NCBI GenBank assembly: GCA_016932095.1
Contig: JAFGDN010000074.1
Location: 1-64,000 of the forward strand
DNA: 64,000 nt
Reading direction: 5' to 3'
Source of the DNA: Sedimentisphaerales bacterium
GTDB lineage: Bacteria > Planctomycetota > Phycisphaerae > Sedimentisphaerales > Anaerobacaceae
The notes below the pieces were generated by a model, which ran no database searches, had not been told where the DNA came from, and saw only the letters and a list, made by a program, of their open reading frames with translations. Made by a program: the position numbers and the translations under genes. Within the stretch, counting starts at the first letter, position 1; the number at the start of each line of letters is the position of its first letter. Shown here piece by piece: positions 8,310 to 16,150 of the stretch.

Positions 8310-9704
8310 TTATGAGGATTTTCTCGGCGGCTGATGAACGCTTAGACCAAAGGCGTCCTCCCACGCCTCTTTTAGCGCCTCCGACACGGTCGGATGAGGA
8401 AAACTGACGTCGTTGAATTTTTCCGTTGAGCCGATGAGCAGCCGTGCCCCGGCAATAAGCTCGGTAACATTTGCCCCGACCATTGTTACGCCTAAAATTT
8501 TGTCTGTCGCCTTTTCACGGACGACCCTTATTTCGCCCGTCGTCTCATTATGCGCTACGCTTCGACCATTGGCCTTGAAGAACCCCCTGCCGATAGTTAC
8601 GTGGAGTCCCGCCTTTGCGCAGGCCTGCTCGTTTTTGCCGACCGATGCGATTTCCGGGAACGTATAAACGGCCCTCGGTATCAGCGAGTAATCGCCGATT
8701 CGAGCGTTGCCCCCCGCGATATTTTCCGCTACGACTTCCGCCTCAGCGAACGCCCCGTGCGCCAGATACGTCGTGCCGACGACGTCGCCTAATGCGTAAA
8801 CGCCCTCGACGTTCGTCCGCATTTTATCATCAACTTTTATCGCAGGCCCGCTGGTATGCAGTTTCAGATTGTCGATTGTCTTTTTGTCGCAGGTCGCTTT
8901 TCTCCCCACGGCCACTAAGACCTTTTCCGCATCGATATGCCTTCCCGATTGCAAAACCACCTTGGCCGAATTACCCGCCTTCTCAACCGCTGTAACCTTT
9001 TGCCCTGCCAGTATTTCGATTCCGTGTCTCCTCAATTCCCTTTCCATCAGTTGGCCGACCCAGGAATCCTCAGTATTGATTATGTGTTCGAGCGCCTCGA
9101 CGATTGTTACTTTCGCCCCAACGCCAGAGTAAACGCACGCAAGCTCACAGCCAATGATTCCGCCACCCACGACAACCATTGATGCCGGTATGTCTGGCAG
9201 ATTAAGCGCCTCAGTGCTGCTGATAATAATCTCTCCGTCGAAAGCGAACGCCGGTATTTCAACGGGAACCGAGCCGGTCGCTATGACAACCGCTTTGCCT
9301 GCGTTAATTTCGTTTTGCCCCTTTGAATTTTCGATAACCACCGTTTTGGCGGATGCGCAGGTTCCGACACCCTCGAAAATTTTAATTTTATTGGCCCCGA
9401 TAAGGCCCGCCAATCCCTTGCGAAACCCCGCCACTATCGACTCCTTTCGCCGCTGAATTTTCACCCAGTTGGGCGACACCCCCGCAACGTCAATACCTAA
9501 AGCGTCCGCGTTTTTGACTTTCAAAAACGTCTCAGCCGACGCCAGAAGTGTTTTCGACGGAATACAGCCGCGATTGAGGCAAACGCCCCCGATTTCCCCT
9601 TTTTCGACTATTGCTGTTGACAATCCCTTTTGCGCACAGCGAATTGCCGTGAAATACCCCCCCGGCCCCGAACCGATTATCACAACGTCATACGTCTCCG
9701 GCAT
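8310..9704 (-). CDS. lpdA: Dihydrolipoyl dehydrogenase
   Basis: A 464-residue pyridine nucleotide-disulfide oxidoreductase. The FAD site VVIIGSGPGG is near residue 6, the redox disulfide GGVCLNRGCIPSK (C-x4-C) near 40, the NAD site VVVGGGIIGCE near 180, the second FAD site YALGDVVG near 310, and the catalytic HPTVSE dyad near the C-terminus. It is the E3 component of 2-oxoacid dehydrogenase or glycine cleavage complexes, but no E1, E2 or gcv gene is nearby. The start at 9704 is chosen because GAGG lies just upstream and it clears the preceding gene; the frame remains open 49 codons further but that part is antisense-like. Confidence 0.95.
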   Translation of the reverse strand: MPETYDVVIIGSGPGGYFTAIRCAQKGLSTAIVEKGEIGGVCLNRGCIPSKTLLASAETFLKVKNADALGIDVAGVSPNWVKIQRRKESIVAGFRKGLAGLIGANKIKIFEGVGTCASAKTVVIENSKGQNEINAGKAVVIATGSVPVEIPAFAFDGEIIISSTEALNLPDIPASMVVVGGGIIGCELACVYSGVGAKVTIVEALEHIINTEDSWVGQLMERELRRHGIEILAGQKVTAVEKAGNSAKVVLQSGRHIDAEKVLVAVGRKATCDKKTIDNLKLHTSGPAIKVDDKMRTNVEGVYALGDVVGTTYLAHGAFAEAEVVAENIAGGNARIGDYSLIPRAVYTFPEIASVGKNEQACAKAGLHVTIGRGFFKANGRSVAHNETTGEIRVVREKATDKILGVTMVGANVTELIAGARLLIGSTEKFNDVSFPHPTVSEALKEAWEDAFGLSVHQPPRKSS

Positions 9705-9714
9705 TCGATTTTCC

Positions 9715-10242
9715 TCAATGCAGGATATTTCTAAGTATCGGCAGCGTTTTGAAAAACTCAATCGCCTGCGGGTCTTTTCGCGCCGCCGACAAAACGTGCG
9801 TTCCGACGCCCAACTGCGCCAAAACGTATTTGCCCAACGCGATTTGTCCAATAGCTATGTATCCCGTCGCCAGTTGTCCTAATCCGAAATAGACACCAAT
9901 TGCCGCCTGCGCGACAGCCGCGATGCCCGTTGAAAGCTGCCCCAGGCCGAACAAAAACCCGATTGCTAATTGCCCTATCGCGATTACCCCCATCGACGCG
10001 TGCCCTATGGCGATTATCCCCATCGCCAGCCGGCCCACTGCGATTACCCCTTTGGCGCATACGCGCCTGCCCGTTTCAGGGCTTCTGCCGTATGTATAAT
10101 GAATCAAGGGCAGGCCAAGCCACGTCGCGTTGGACTTGAACTCGTGAAAGCTCGTCCCGTTCTGATAGCCGAAGCTCCGCCACGTCCCCAAACCCGTCTT
10201 TACAACTTTATATTCCGCCTTATCAAGCAGTGTATTTTGCAT
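9715..10242 (-). CDS. Decapeptide-repeat protein (GxIAIGQLAh repeats)
   Basis: A 175-residue protein. After a 60-residue N-terminal domain (TWLGLPLIHYTYGRSPETGRR), residues 64-148 are about eight copies of a 10-11 residue repeat of the form G-h-I-A-I-G-x-L-A-h (GVIAVGRLAM, GIIAIGHASM, GVIAIGQLAI and so on). The short hydrophobic/Gly periodicity suggests a beta-solenoid or tightly packed helical hairpins. The repeats are too regular and too Gly-rich for ordinary membrane helices. Similar small proteins of unknown function occur in several bacterial phyla. A good GGAG ribosome site precedes the ATG. It ends 10 bases before lpdA. Confidence 0.75.
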   Translation of the reverse strand: MQNTLLDKAEYKVVKTGLGTWRSFGYQNGTSFHEFKSNATWLGLPLIHYTYGRSPETGRRVCAKGVIAVGRLAMGIIAIGHASMGVIAIGQLAIGFLFGLGQLSTGIAAVAQAAIGVYFGLGQLATGYIAIGQIALGKYVLAQLGVGTHVLSAARKDPQAIEFFKTLPILRNILH

Positions 10243-10303
10243 AAATAAATCTCCTAAATCAATCCTTTAAATTTATAAGTTAGGCAAAACCTAAATTGTA
10301 CAA

Positions 10304-11161
10304 TCACCATACACCGGCCTCTCTACGCAGTTTATAAAGTTCTAAAATAATAAAAAATAACAACAAAAGATGAAGAGCTACCAGATTACAGAAAATAGCA
10401 CAACCTTTTAAGTGTTTATGCTTAAAAAAATCTCTCCCAAACATACTAAGTGAACATATGGTACCTGGTCCCAAAAACAAGACTACAGCTACTAATAAGG
10501 CAGGCATCCAATCTTTTTTCCCAAAAGAATACCTAGGACCGAACACAATATACAACGCAAAACCAACTGAGTAAACAAACGTAGAAAGAATAAGTGCGAG
10601 TTTCTCAAAAAAGGTAAAAGGCACTGGCTTATGAATCTCAGGGATGTTCTGAAATGGAGGCAACCTTTCTGCAATATATTTACGGATTTGTTCGGCCATT
10701 TCGTTCTTGGGGAGTTGGAGTATTACAGGTTTGTTTTCTGTAAGTAAATAAACAACTTTTTGATTGGGAACACTCTCGGAATCAGATAATACATATCCTT
10801 TCAAATTTGACCATTTATGTATCTTCCGATTGTCACCAAAAATTATCTTAACATACTCATTAGTAATACGATACCGAGGACGGTCGAGAACTTTCACCCA
10901 AGGGCCTATAAAATAGAAAAACAGCAGAATTCCGACACCAACGAGCCATACCAAGAAAAACGCCTTTGGCATTTTGGGAAGAACTCCCGGTGGTATAAGA
11001 TAATCAAAGATAAAATATAAAACAGCTAATATTACGGTGATGATAGTAACGCTGCGAGGCAAATCTTTGATTCCGGTTTTATTCATAAATCGAGCAAACT
11101 GTATCGATATCTCTCTTGGTCTAATCCATTCAAACAGGATTTCCTCTTTTATCCGGGGCAT
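10304..11161 (-). CDS. Hypothetical integral membrane protein
   Basis: A 285-residue protein with two transmembrane helices near residues 40-90, a soluble loop of about 100 residues (from RPRYRITNEYVKIIF) that looks like a small PH-like beta domain, and three more hydrophobic helices from residue 185 to the C-terminus. No enzyme motif is recognised. Base composition is clearly AT-richer than the adjacent rsmE and lpdA genes, consistent with acquisition. It begins 15 bases downstream of the rsmE stop, so it may ride on the rsmE transcript. Confidence 0.68.
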   Translation of the reverse strand: MPRIKEEILFEWIRPREISIQFARFMNKTGIKDLPRSVTIITVILAVLYFIFDYLIPPGVLPKMPKAFFLVWLVGVGILLFFYFIGPWVKVLDRPRYRITNEYVKIIFGDNRKIHKWSNLKGYVLSDSESVPNQKVVYLLTENKPVILQLPKNEMAEQIRKYIAERLPPFQNIPEIHKPVPFTFFEKLALILSTFVYSVGFALYIVFGPRYSFGKKDWMPALLVAVVLFLGPGTICSLSMFGRDFFKHKHLKGCAIFCNLVALHLLLLFFIILELYKLRREAGVW

Positions 11162-11176
11162 AATTAGTTCTTCTCG

Positions 11177-11917
11177 TTATGGTGATTCCTTAGCTATGTC
11201 TCGCAATGCGCAAAGGACCGACGCGAACGCCAGCGCTGCCGTCTCTGTCCGTAAAACCGTATCGGTCAGGCGGACGAATTTTGCCCCTTCGTTCTTCAAT
11301 AATTCCGTCTCATTTTCCGTAAAGCCCCCTTCCGGCCCGATAAAGGCCGCCACATCAGCCGAGCCGATTAACTGCCCCGTCAAAGAAAACGCCTCCGGTG
11401 ACAGTCCGCCGACGATGATTTGCAGTTTCGGGTATTCCTTTTTCAGCGTTTTCATAACCTCGCCAAGCGGCCTCGGCGCGTCGATTTTCGTTAAAAATAT
11501 CCTCCTGCTCTGTTTGGCCGCTGATATGACTAAGTTCTGCCATCTTTCCAGAATTTTCGGATTCGACGCCTGCTTTATGCTTCGCTCGAATATGACCGGG
11601 CAAATCCGGTCGGTCCTCAATTCCGTGCATTTCTCAATCAGCCAGTCAAAACGCCGCCCCTTGGCGATACCCGGCGCAATGATTATTCGCCCCGTTGTCC
11701 TCGGCGGGTATCGCTTAATCTGCTCGATTCGCAGTTCAACCTCGCGTTTTTTAATCCCGCCAATCGCCGCCTCCGCCACCGTTCCTTCCCCGTCGAAAAC
11801 CTCGACTTTTTCCCCCGCCTTGAGCCGCAGGACCGAAATCAGGTGATGCGCCTCCGTCCCGGCTAATTCCGTCTTCAACTCTTTTATCGGCCTACAATAA
11901 AATCGATGCACCGGCAT
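11177..11917 (-). CDS. rsmE: 16S rRNA (uracil1498-N3)-methyltransferase RsmE
   Basis: A 246-residue SPOUT-superfamily methyltransferase. The N-terminal PUA-like part shows HRFYC and HHLISVLRLKAGEKVEVFDGEG. The C-terminal trefoil-knot region carries IGPEGGFTENE and the diagnostic LRTETAALAFASVL SAM-binding ending. It methylates U1498 in the decoding region of 16S rRNA. Length and both motif blocks match RsmE closely. The ribosome site GGAAGGGG is strong. The nucleotidyltransferase-like gene lies 20 bases upstream on the same strand. Confidence 0.95.
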   Translation of the reverse strand: MPVHRFYCRPIKELKTELAGTEAHHLISVLRLKAGEKVEVFDGEGTVAEAAIGGIKKREVELRIEQIKRYPPRTTGRIIIAPGIAKGRRFDWLIEKCTELRTDRICPVIFERSIKQASNPKILERWQNLVISAAKQSRRIFLTKIDAPRPLGEVMKTLKKEYPKLQIIVGGLSPEAFSLTGQLIGSADVAAFIGPEGGFTENETELLKNEGAKFVRLTDTVLRTETAALAFASVLCALRDIAKESP

Positions 11918-11937
11918 TTCATTACCCCTTCCTCTGT

Positions 11938-12465
11938 TTATTTTTCCAGCTCTTTACGAATACTCTTCGGCAGTGCCTCCGCTAACTTCGGGAACTTTTC
12001 GACAATGCGAAAAATATCCGCCAAATCCTTCTGCCTTTTGCTTTTTCGCCTCGATTCGTCCATATACGCCCAAATTTTGCCCCTTAAAACGTTCTCGACT
12101 TTCGCGACCCTCATTCTATAGCCCAGGACGTTGCCGTCCTTGGCATTATGGATAAACTCCTGATATCGCGGGTCTTCCTGAAGCTGAATTCTTATGTCGG
12201 AGTCGGCGCCGCTGATGTTCACGCTATGTTCGAATTTCTCAACTTTCAGGCCGCGTTCTTTGGCCGACTTGCATATCGCACTGATGTTTTCTGAAGCCGC
12301 AACAACGTCCATATCCAAGCTCACTACCGGCTCAACGTATGCGTTCACGGCAAGCCCGCCTATCAGGCAATACCGAGAACCCGTCTTTGAAAGAATGTCC
12401 AGGAATACCTCGATAATATCGGATTTCCCGTTTGCCAGCCGCCTTACAAATTCCTTGCCCGTCAT
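11938..12465 (-). CDS. Nucleotidyltransferase-fold protein (AbiEii/DUF6036-like)
   Basis: A 175-residue protein with an N-terminal helix followed by YCLIGGLAVNAYVEPVVSLDMDVV. This is the G-G-hh-(x)n-D-h-D pattern of minimal nucleotidyltransferases, seen in AbiEii-type toxins and related DUFs. The C-terminal part is charged and helical and ends in a dimer-like helix. The start at 12465 has a clean AAGGA ribosome site; the longer open frame to 12684 is antisense to the homoserine dehydrogenase gene. No partner antitoxin is adjacent, so a toxin role is not supported by context. Confidence 0.78.
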   Translation of the reverse strand: MTGKEFVRRLANGKSDIIEVFLDILSKTGSRYCLIGGLAVNAYVEPVVSLDMDVVAASENISAICKSAKERGLKVEKFEHSVNISGADSDIRIQLQEDPRYQEFIHNAKDGNVLGYRMRVAKVENVLRGKIWAYMDESRRKSKRQKDLADIFRIVEKFPKLAEALPKSIRKELEK

Positions 12466-12535
12466 TTGATTTTCTTCCTTATTGACTAACCAATACGGAA
12501 TTCCTAAACTACTCGTTTTGACGGGAAAACGCAAT

Positions 12536-13858
12536 ATGCAGGAAAAGATTGTAAAAATCGGTCTCGTCGGGTTCGGCACCGTTGGCTCCGGCGTCGCTAA
12601 AATTATACTGGAAGACGCCGACCGGCTCGCCGACAAGACCGGCCTGCGCCTCCAGCTGGCCTGCGTCGTCGATAGCGACCTCAAAAGGGAAAGGCCGGTT
12701 CAATTGCCGCAGGGAATCCTCACTAACGACCTCAACAAGCTTCTCAGCGACAAATCCATTCAAATCGGTATCGAGCTTGTCGGCGGCACAGGAATCGCAA
12801 AAGAAATTCAATTGAAGCTGCTGGCGGCCGGCAAAGACGTCGTTACCGCAAATAAAGCCCTTCTGGCAAAACACGGTATCGAGCTTTACGCCGCCGCCGA
12901 AAAGGCAGACCGCTGCATTGCGTTCGAGGCAAGCTGTGCCGGCGGCATTCCCATTATTTCAGGCATACGGACCGGCCTCGCCGCCAACGATATCTCGGCA
13001 ATCTACGGCATTGTCAACGGCACCTGCAACTACATCCTCTCGAAAATGACCTCCAACGCCGAGGAATTCGCCGAGGCGCTGGCCCAGGCCCAGCAAAGGG
13101 GCTACGCCGAAGCCGACCCCATCATTGATATCTCAGGCGGCGACAGCGCACACAAACTCGCTATCCTTGCCTCCATCGCCTTCGGCTGCCAAATCTCCCT
13201 CGACGATATTTACGTCGAAGGAATCCAGCACGTCTCAAAAACTGACGTCCAGTTCGGCGGCGAAATGGGTTATATGCTTAAACTGTTGGCTATCGCCGAA
13301 AAAAATCAACAGGGGCGTATTTCCCTCCGAGTCCACCCATCGTTTGTCAACAGTGAAAATCGCCTCGCCCAGGTCGATGGCTCCTTTAACGCCATCAGCA
13401 TCTTCGGCCACGCCGTCGGCAACGTCCTTTTCATCGGCCGAGGCGCAGGTATGCTCCCAACCGCCAGCGCGGTCGTCGCCGACGTTATCGACGTCGCTTT
13501 GGGCAACTCCGCAACGATTTTCAACCATTTGCGCCTCAAACCCCGAAACGAAGTCGTTGGCCTTATTGACAAAATCGATAACCTTGTCAGTCGGTTCTAT
13601 ATCCGCTTAATGGCCAAGGACCAGCCCGGTGTCTTCGCCCAGGTCGGAAAAGTCCTCGCCGACAATGCCATCAGCATTTCCGGCGTCCTGCAGCACGAGG
13701 CCCACGGCCCCGACGACTCCGTCCCCGTCGTGATTACCACTCACCCAAACCGCCAGGCCAATATAACCGCCGCCCTCAAAGGCCTCGCCGATTTGAACAC
13801 CGTCTCTGCCGCCCCCGTCTGCATTCGTATCGTCGATATCCCGGAAGACAACGAATAA
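12536..13858 (+). CDS. hom: Homoserine dehydrogenase with C-terminal ACT domain
   Basis: A 440-residue NAD(P)-dependent enzyme reducing aspartate semialdehyde to homoserine, in threonine/methionine synthesis. The Rossmann motif GLVGFGTVGSGVA begins near residue 8. VTANKALLAKHG carries the catalytic Lys, and GIVNGTCNYILSKM is the conserved homoserine-binding segment. The last 80 residues (from FYIRLMAKDQPGVFAQVGKVL) form an ACT domain, indicating threonine feedback control. The ATG at 12536 aligns with family N-termini; an upstream TTG at 12482 lacks a ribosome site. It is divergent from the 11938-12465 gene and followed on the same strand by apgM and lysC. Confidence 0.95.
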   Translation: MQEKIVKIGLVGFGTVGSGVAKIILEDADRLADKTGLRLQLACVVDSDLKRERPVQLPQGILTNDLNKLLSDKSIQIGIELVGGTGIAKEIQLKLLAAGKDVVTANKALLAKHGIELYAAAEKADRCIAFEASCAGGIPIISGIRTGLAANDISAIYGIVNGTCNYILSKMTSNAEEFAEALAQAQQRGYAEADPIIDISGGDSAHKLAILASIAFGCQISLDDIYVEGIQHVSKTDVQFGGEMGYMLKLLAIAEKNQQGRISLRVHPSFVNSENRLAQVDGSFNAISIFGHAVGNVLFIGRGAGMLPTASAVVADVIDVALGNSATIFNHLRLKPRNEVVGLIDKIDNLVSRFYIRLMAKDQPGVFAQVGKVLADNAISISGVLQHEAHGPDDSVPVVITTHPNRQANITAALKGLADLNTVSAAPVCIRIVDIPEDNE

Positions 13859-14308
13859 AAATCTACTTCGTGGAATCGCTTAACCTCTGACATTTACTTC
13901 GAAATTCGATATTTGGTGTTGGACATTCATCTCTCTTCTATCTTTTGCCAACCAAAAATCCCTTGTCTTCTTTCCCATTTTGCCGTTATTCTGCTCTTTT
14001 GAGGCCTGAAGAAACGCCGTTTTAACCACGGAGACGCTGTTTAAGACGGCAGGTCAGAAATATTGAAAAAAATAAATGGCGATACGAGGCAGTTTTTAAT
14101 ATAATTGCTGAATTGGAATGCTCGGTTGTGTAGTCGAACGTTTTATCCGCCTCTGGCGGATTAATATGGAAAATCCCGTATAAGTAAGAAGTCACGGCAA
14201 CTTCTTATACTGAAACAAGTTGCCTTTGTTTGCCGTATTATACGGATTGTATAATTTTTTTGGGCGGCAACGCCGAGTGATTCAAAGTCTGCTGAATAGG
14301 AGAACGTT
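13859..14308. other. Gene-free stretch
   Basis: No credible coding frame is seen in 450 bases. It includes word-like repeat text (around 13885-13930 and 14020-14060, the latter with the accacggagac motif common in planctomycete intergenic repeats) and a small hairpin tccgcctctggcgga near 14148. A promoter for the following methyltransferase lies near its right end. Confidence 0.5.
14226..14255 (+). promoter_or_regulatory. Sigma70-type promoter candidate
   Basis: TTGTTT (14226-14231), an 18-base spacer, then a perfect TATAAT (14250-14255), ending 53 bases before the methyltransferase ATG. Confidence 0.5.
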
Positions 14309-15010
14309 ATGACTATACAGCTCAAGACCTTCGTAAAATCCAAACTTCCATTTCTTGTTCCTCTTTGGAGACAAGCAAAGTATTTCTCTTTGTCTAGAAA
14401 ATCTCCCAAGCGCGTGTTCACTGAAATATTCCACGGGAAGAAATGGGGGGACAGGGATTCACTTTCCGGACCTGGCTCAGATATAGTTCAAACAGAAGCT
14501 GTTCGTAGAAATTTAACGCTCTTAATCAAGGAAATGAATTGCAAGTCTCTTCTTGATGTTCCTTGTGGGGACTTCTTTTGGATGAAGCTGGTAGAGATGG
14601 ATGTTGAATATATCGGTGGCGATATTGTTGATGAATTGGCAAGAAACAATCAAGAACAGTATGGTGATAATAGTCATAGATTCATTACTTTAGACCTCCT
14701 GCAGGATGAATTACCAAGAGTCGATTTAATTCTTTGCCGGGACTGCCTCGTTCACTTTTCAAATCGGCATGTTTTTCGCGCCCTCAGGAATATAAAGAGT
14801 TCTGGCAGCACATATCTTCTGACAACGACTTTTGTTGGGAGAAAAAAAAACGAAGATATCCCGACAGGTAAATGGCGACCTGTAAACTTACAGCTTCCAC
14901 CTTTTAGCTTTCCAACACCGATAAAGTTGATTAATGAAGAATACCCGTTAGAAAATTATCGTGATAAGCACCTGGGACTGTGGAAAACGGATGATATTCC
15001 AGACCTGTGA
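14309..15010 (+). CDS. Class I SAM-dependent methyltransferase
   Basis: A 233-residue protein with the SAM-binding motif LLDVPCGDFFWM near residue 85, an acidic motif-II region (YIGGDIVDEL) and DLILCRDCLVHFS as post-motif. An N-terminal segment (FTEIFHGKKWG ... SLSGPGSD) is of a kind often seen in methyltransferases from surface-polysaccharide gene clusters. The substrate is unknown. It is AT-rich compared with hom and apgM around it and has its own promoter, so it looks inserted into the amino-acid biosynthesis block. Confidence 0.82.
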   Translation: MTIQLKTFVKSKLPFLVPLWRQAKYFSLSRKSPKRVFTEIFHGKKWGDRDSLSGPGSDIVQTEAVRRNLTLLIKEMNCKSLLDVPCGDFFWMKLVEMDVEYIGGDIVDELARNNQEQYGDNSHRFITLDLLQDELPRVDLILCRDCLVHFSNRHVFRALRNIKSSGSTYLLTTTFVGRKKNEDIPTGKWRPVNLQLPPFSFPTPIKLINEEYPLENYRDKHLGLWKTDDIPDL

Positions 15011-15119
15011 TAGTTTTGCGGAAGCACCAGGATTTCCTGAACTCGTTACATCCTCCCGGGGGAAAAGGGGACATTCTGCTTTTCCATTTTTTTAACTGAA
15101 TCCGCAATTTTTCTCTTCC

Positions 15120-15235
15120 GCCTTCCGTCTTCTGTCTTCCTCCTTCTGCCTCGCGCTCTTGTGCTCTTATGCTCTTATGCCCTTGTGCTCTTATGCCCTT
15201 GTGCTCTTATACCCTTGTGCTCTTCTTTTATACTG
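15120..15235. repeat. Tandem word repeat
   Basis: A run of degenerate short repeats of the kind cttccgtcttctgtcttc, followed by several copies of 6-12 base units (ctcttatgc, ccttgtg). Open frames through it are compositional artefacts. Confidence 0.75.
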
Positions 15236-15269
15236 ACTGCTTTGCGTCCTTTGATAAACCGATGTCGGT

Positions 15270-15437
15270 TTATGAATGAGGACGAGTTAAAACCTTGTGT
15301 TTTTGCCCCTGCGCCTGGGTCGCCTGGCCCCGATGTATATGACAGTAAACATCATGGTTATATATACTCAGGATATGCGTGCAGTTCGGAAACATGCATT
15401 TCCTGTTATCGGGCGAAGTTTTCAGCATTTTTCCCAT
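15270..15437 (-). CDS. Small Cys/His protein, possible zinc-binding micro-domain
   Basis: A 55-residue protein. Its core is C-x4-C (KCMFPNC) followed by LSIYNHDVYCHIH, giving a C-x4-C-x(13)-C-x2-H arrangement typical of tiny zinc-binding modules with the LS-x-YN spacer. The start at 15437 has an excellent AGGAG ribosome site five bases upstream, although the frame is open further. A perfect consensus promoter lies about 90 bases upstream. Its position on the opposite strand to its neighbours and its own strong signals argue that it is a real, independently expressed gene. Function is unknown; a transcription- or redox-related role would be a guess. Confidence 0.62.
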   Translation of the reverse strand: MGKMLKTSPDNRKCMFPNCTHILSIYNHDVYCHIHRGQATQAQGQKHKVLTRPHS

Positions 15438-15525
15438 TGTTACTCCTATAGGCAAATCGCTAAACAAAAAAGGTTAAATGTTTACGTATGCGGCCTGAAG
15501 ATGTTCTAATCTTTTGTATTGTATT

Positions 15526-15553
15526 ATTATACCGCGTTACTGGGCTTTGTCAA
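15526..15553 (-). promoter_or_regulatory. Perfect consensus sigma70-type promoter
   Basis: On the minus strand TTGACA (15548-15553), a 16-base spacer and TATAAT (15526-15531) point toward the small Cys/His gene. The predicted transcript start near 15519 leaves a leader of about 80 bases. Confidence 0.75.
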
Positions 15554-15647
15554 ACAAACTCATTTATATTTTGCACTTTAGATTATTGGTGGTTGATTAT
15601 TGCGTGGTTGGAGGTGAAAATAGCGGACAAAAATTAAGAGGCATATC

Positions 15648-15914
15648 ATGGTTGAACAGCAGCAAGGCGGGAGCATACTGCCCGAGATGCTCAAAAACGC
15701 GCTCAAGGCGTTCAAGAAACGGCTGAAACTCACCGCCCTCGATGACGATTCGTCACTCGGACGCGGGCCGTTTTCGAGCGGCGCCAAGGGCATTTACGCC
15801 ATCCAGCCGCCAAACCAGTTTCCGCGTGAAGTGTGGGAGGAATTATGCCGGCAGGGAAAACTCCGTGACTCCGGCCACGGTATGTATGAGCTGGTTAAAG
15901 CTGAACTGGGCTAA
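15648..15914 (+). CDS. Conserved-looking small hypothetical protein
   Basis: An 88-residue soluble protein. The N-terminal half is helical and basic (LKNALKAFKKRLKLTALDDDSS). The C-terminal half (AIQPPNQFPREVWEELCRQGKL ... GMYELVKAEL) looks like a small winged-helix or similar fold. GC content and codon use match real genes here. A weak aagagg ribosome site lies upstream. No family is recognised. It stands alone between the small Cys/His gene and apgM. Confidence 0.6.
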   Translation: MVEQQQGGSILPEMLKNALKAFKKRLKLTALDDDSSLGRGPFSSGAKGIYAIQPPNQFPREVWEELCRQGKLRDSGHGMYELVKAELG

Positions 15915-16116
15915 CGTGAATCGTCGCTGAAGATGTGATAAATCCGTGGCTGCTATACTAATTTTTATTCCATTCTAAAACTTCGTCTGCCATTAAATCA
16001 TAAAAAAAATCTCCGCGGTCTCTGCGTTGAATTTCTTTTGTGCCGTTTCCCGGCCTTGACTCCCCACCAAAAAACTAATAAACTACTGTGTCCGATTTAA
16101 CGCGATTTATTGTTTA

Positions 16117-16145
16117 GCCCCGCCTTCTGTGGGCGCGGTTTTTAA
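16117..16145 (+). terminator. Terminator-like hairpin just before apgM
   Basis: gccccgcc and ggcgcgg can pair around a short loop and are followed by ttttt. The hairpin ends about six bases before the apgM ATG, where no Shine-Dalgarno is seen. It may terminate upstream transcription or act as an attenuator. Confidence 0.45.
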
Positions 16146-16150
16146 TAAGT

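Noticed and set aside
9705-9851. 49-codon N-terminal extension of dihydrolipoyl dehydrogenase
   Set aside because: The extension is Arg-rich, overlaps the upstream repeat-protein gene in another frame, and a proper ribosome site precedes the internal ATG at 9704.
12466-12684. N-terminal extension of the nucleotidyltransferase-like protein
   Set aside because: It is antisense to the homoserine dehydrogenase coding region, and the internal ATG at 12465 has a clear AAGGA site.
14161-14421. Minus-strand open frame of 86 codons
   Set aside because: It overlaps the promoter and start of the methyltransferase at 14309 and has no ribosome site or recognisable composition.
15120-15235. Possible CRISPR-like array in the repeat run
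   Set aside because: Units are short, degenerate and contiguous without spacers of constant length; no cas genes are present. No CRISPR array was seen anywhere in the window.
15161-15451. Plus-strand frame rich in Leu and Cys
   Set aside because: Its N-terminal half is the translation of tandem repeat text, and the rest is antisense to the small Cys/His gene, which has much better signals.
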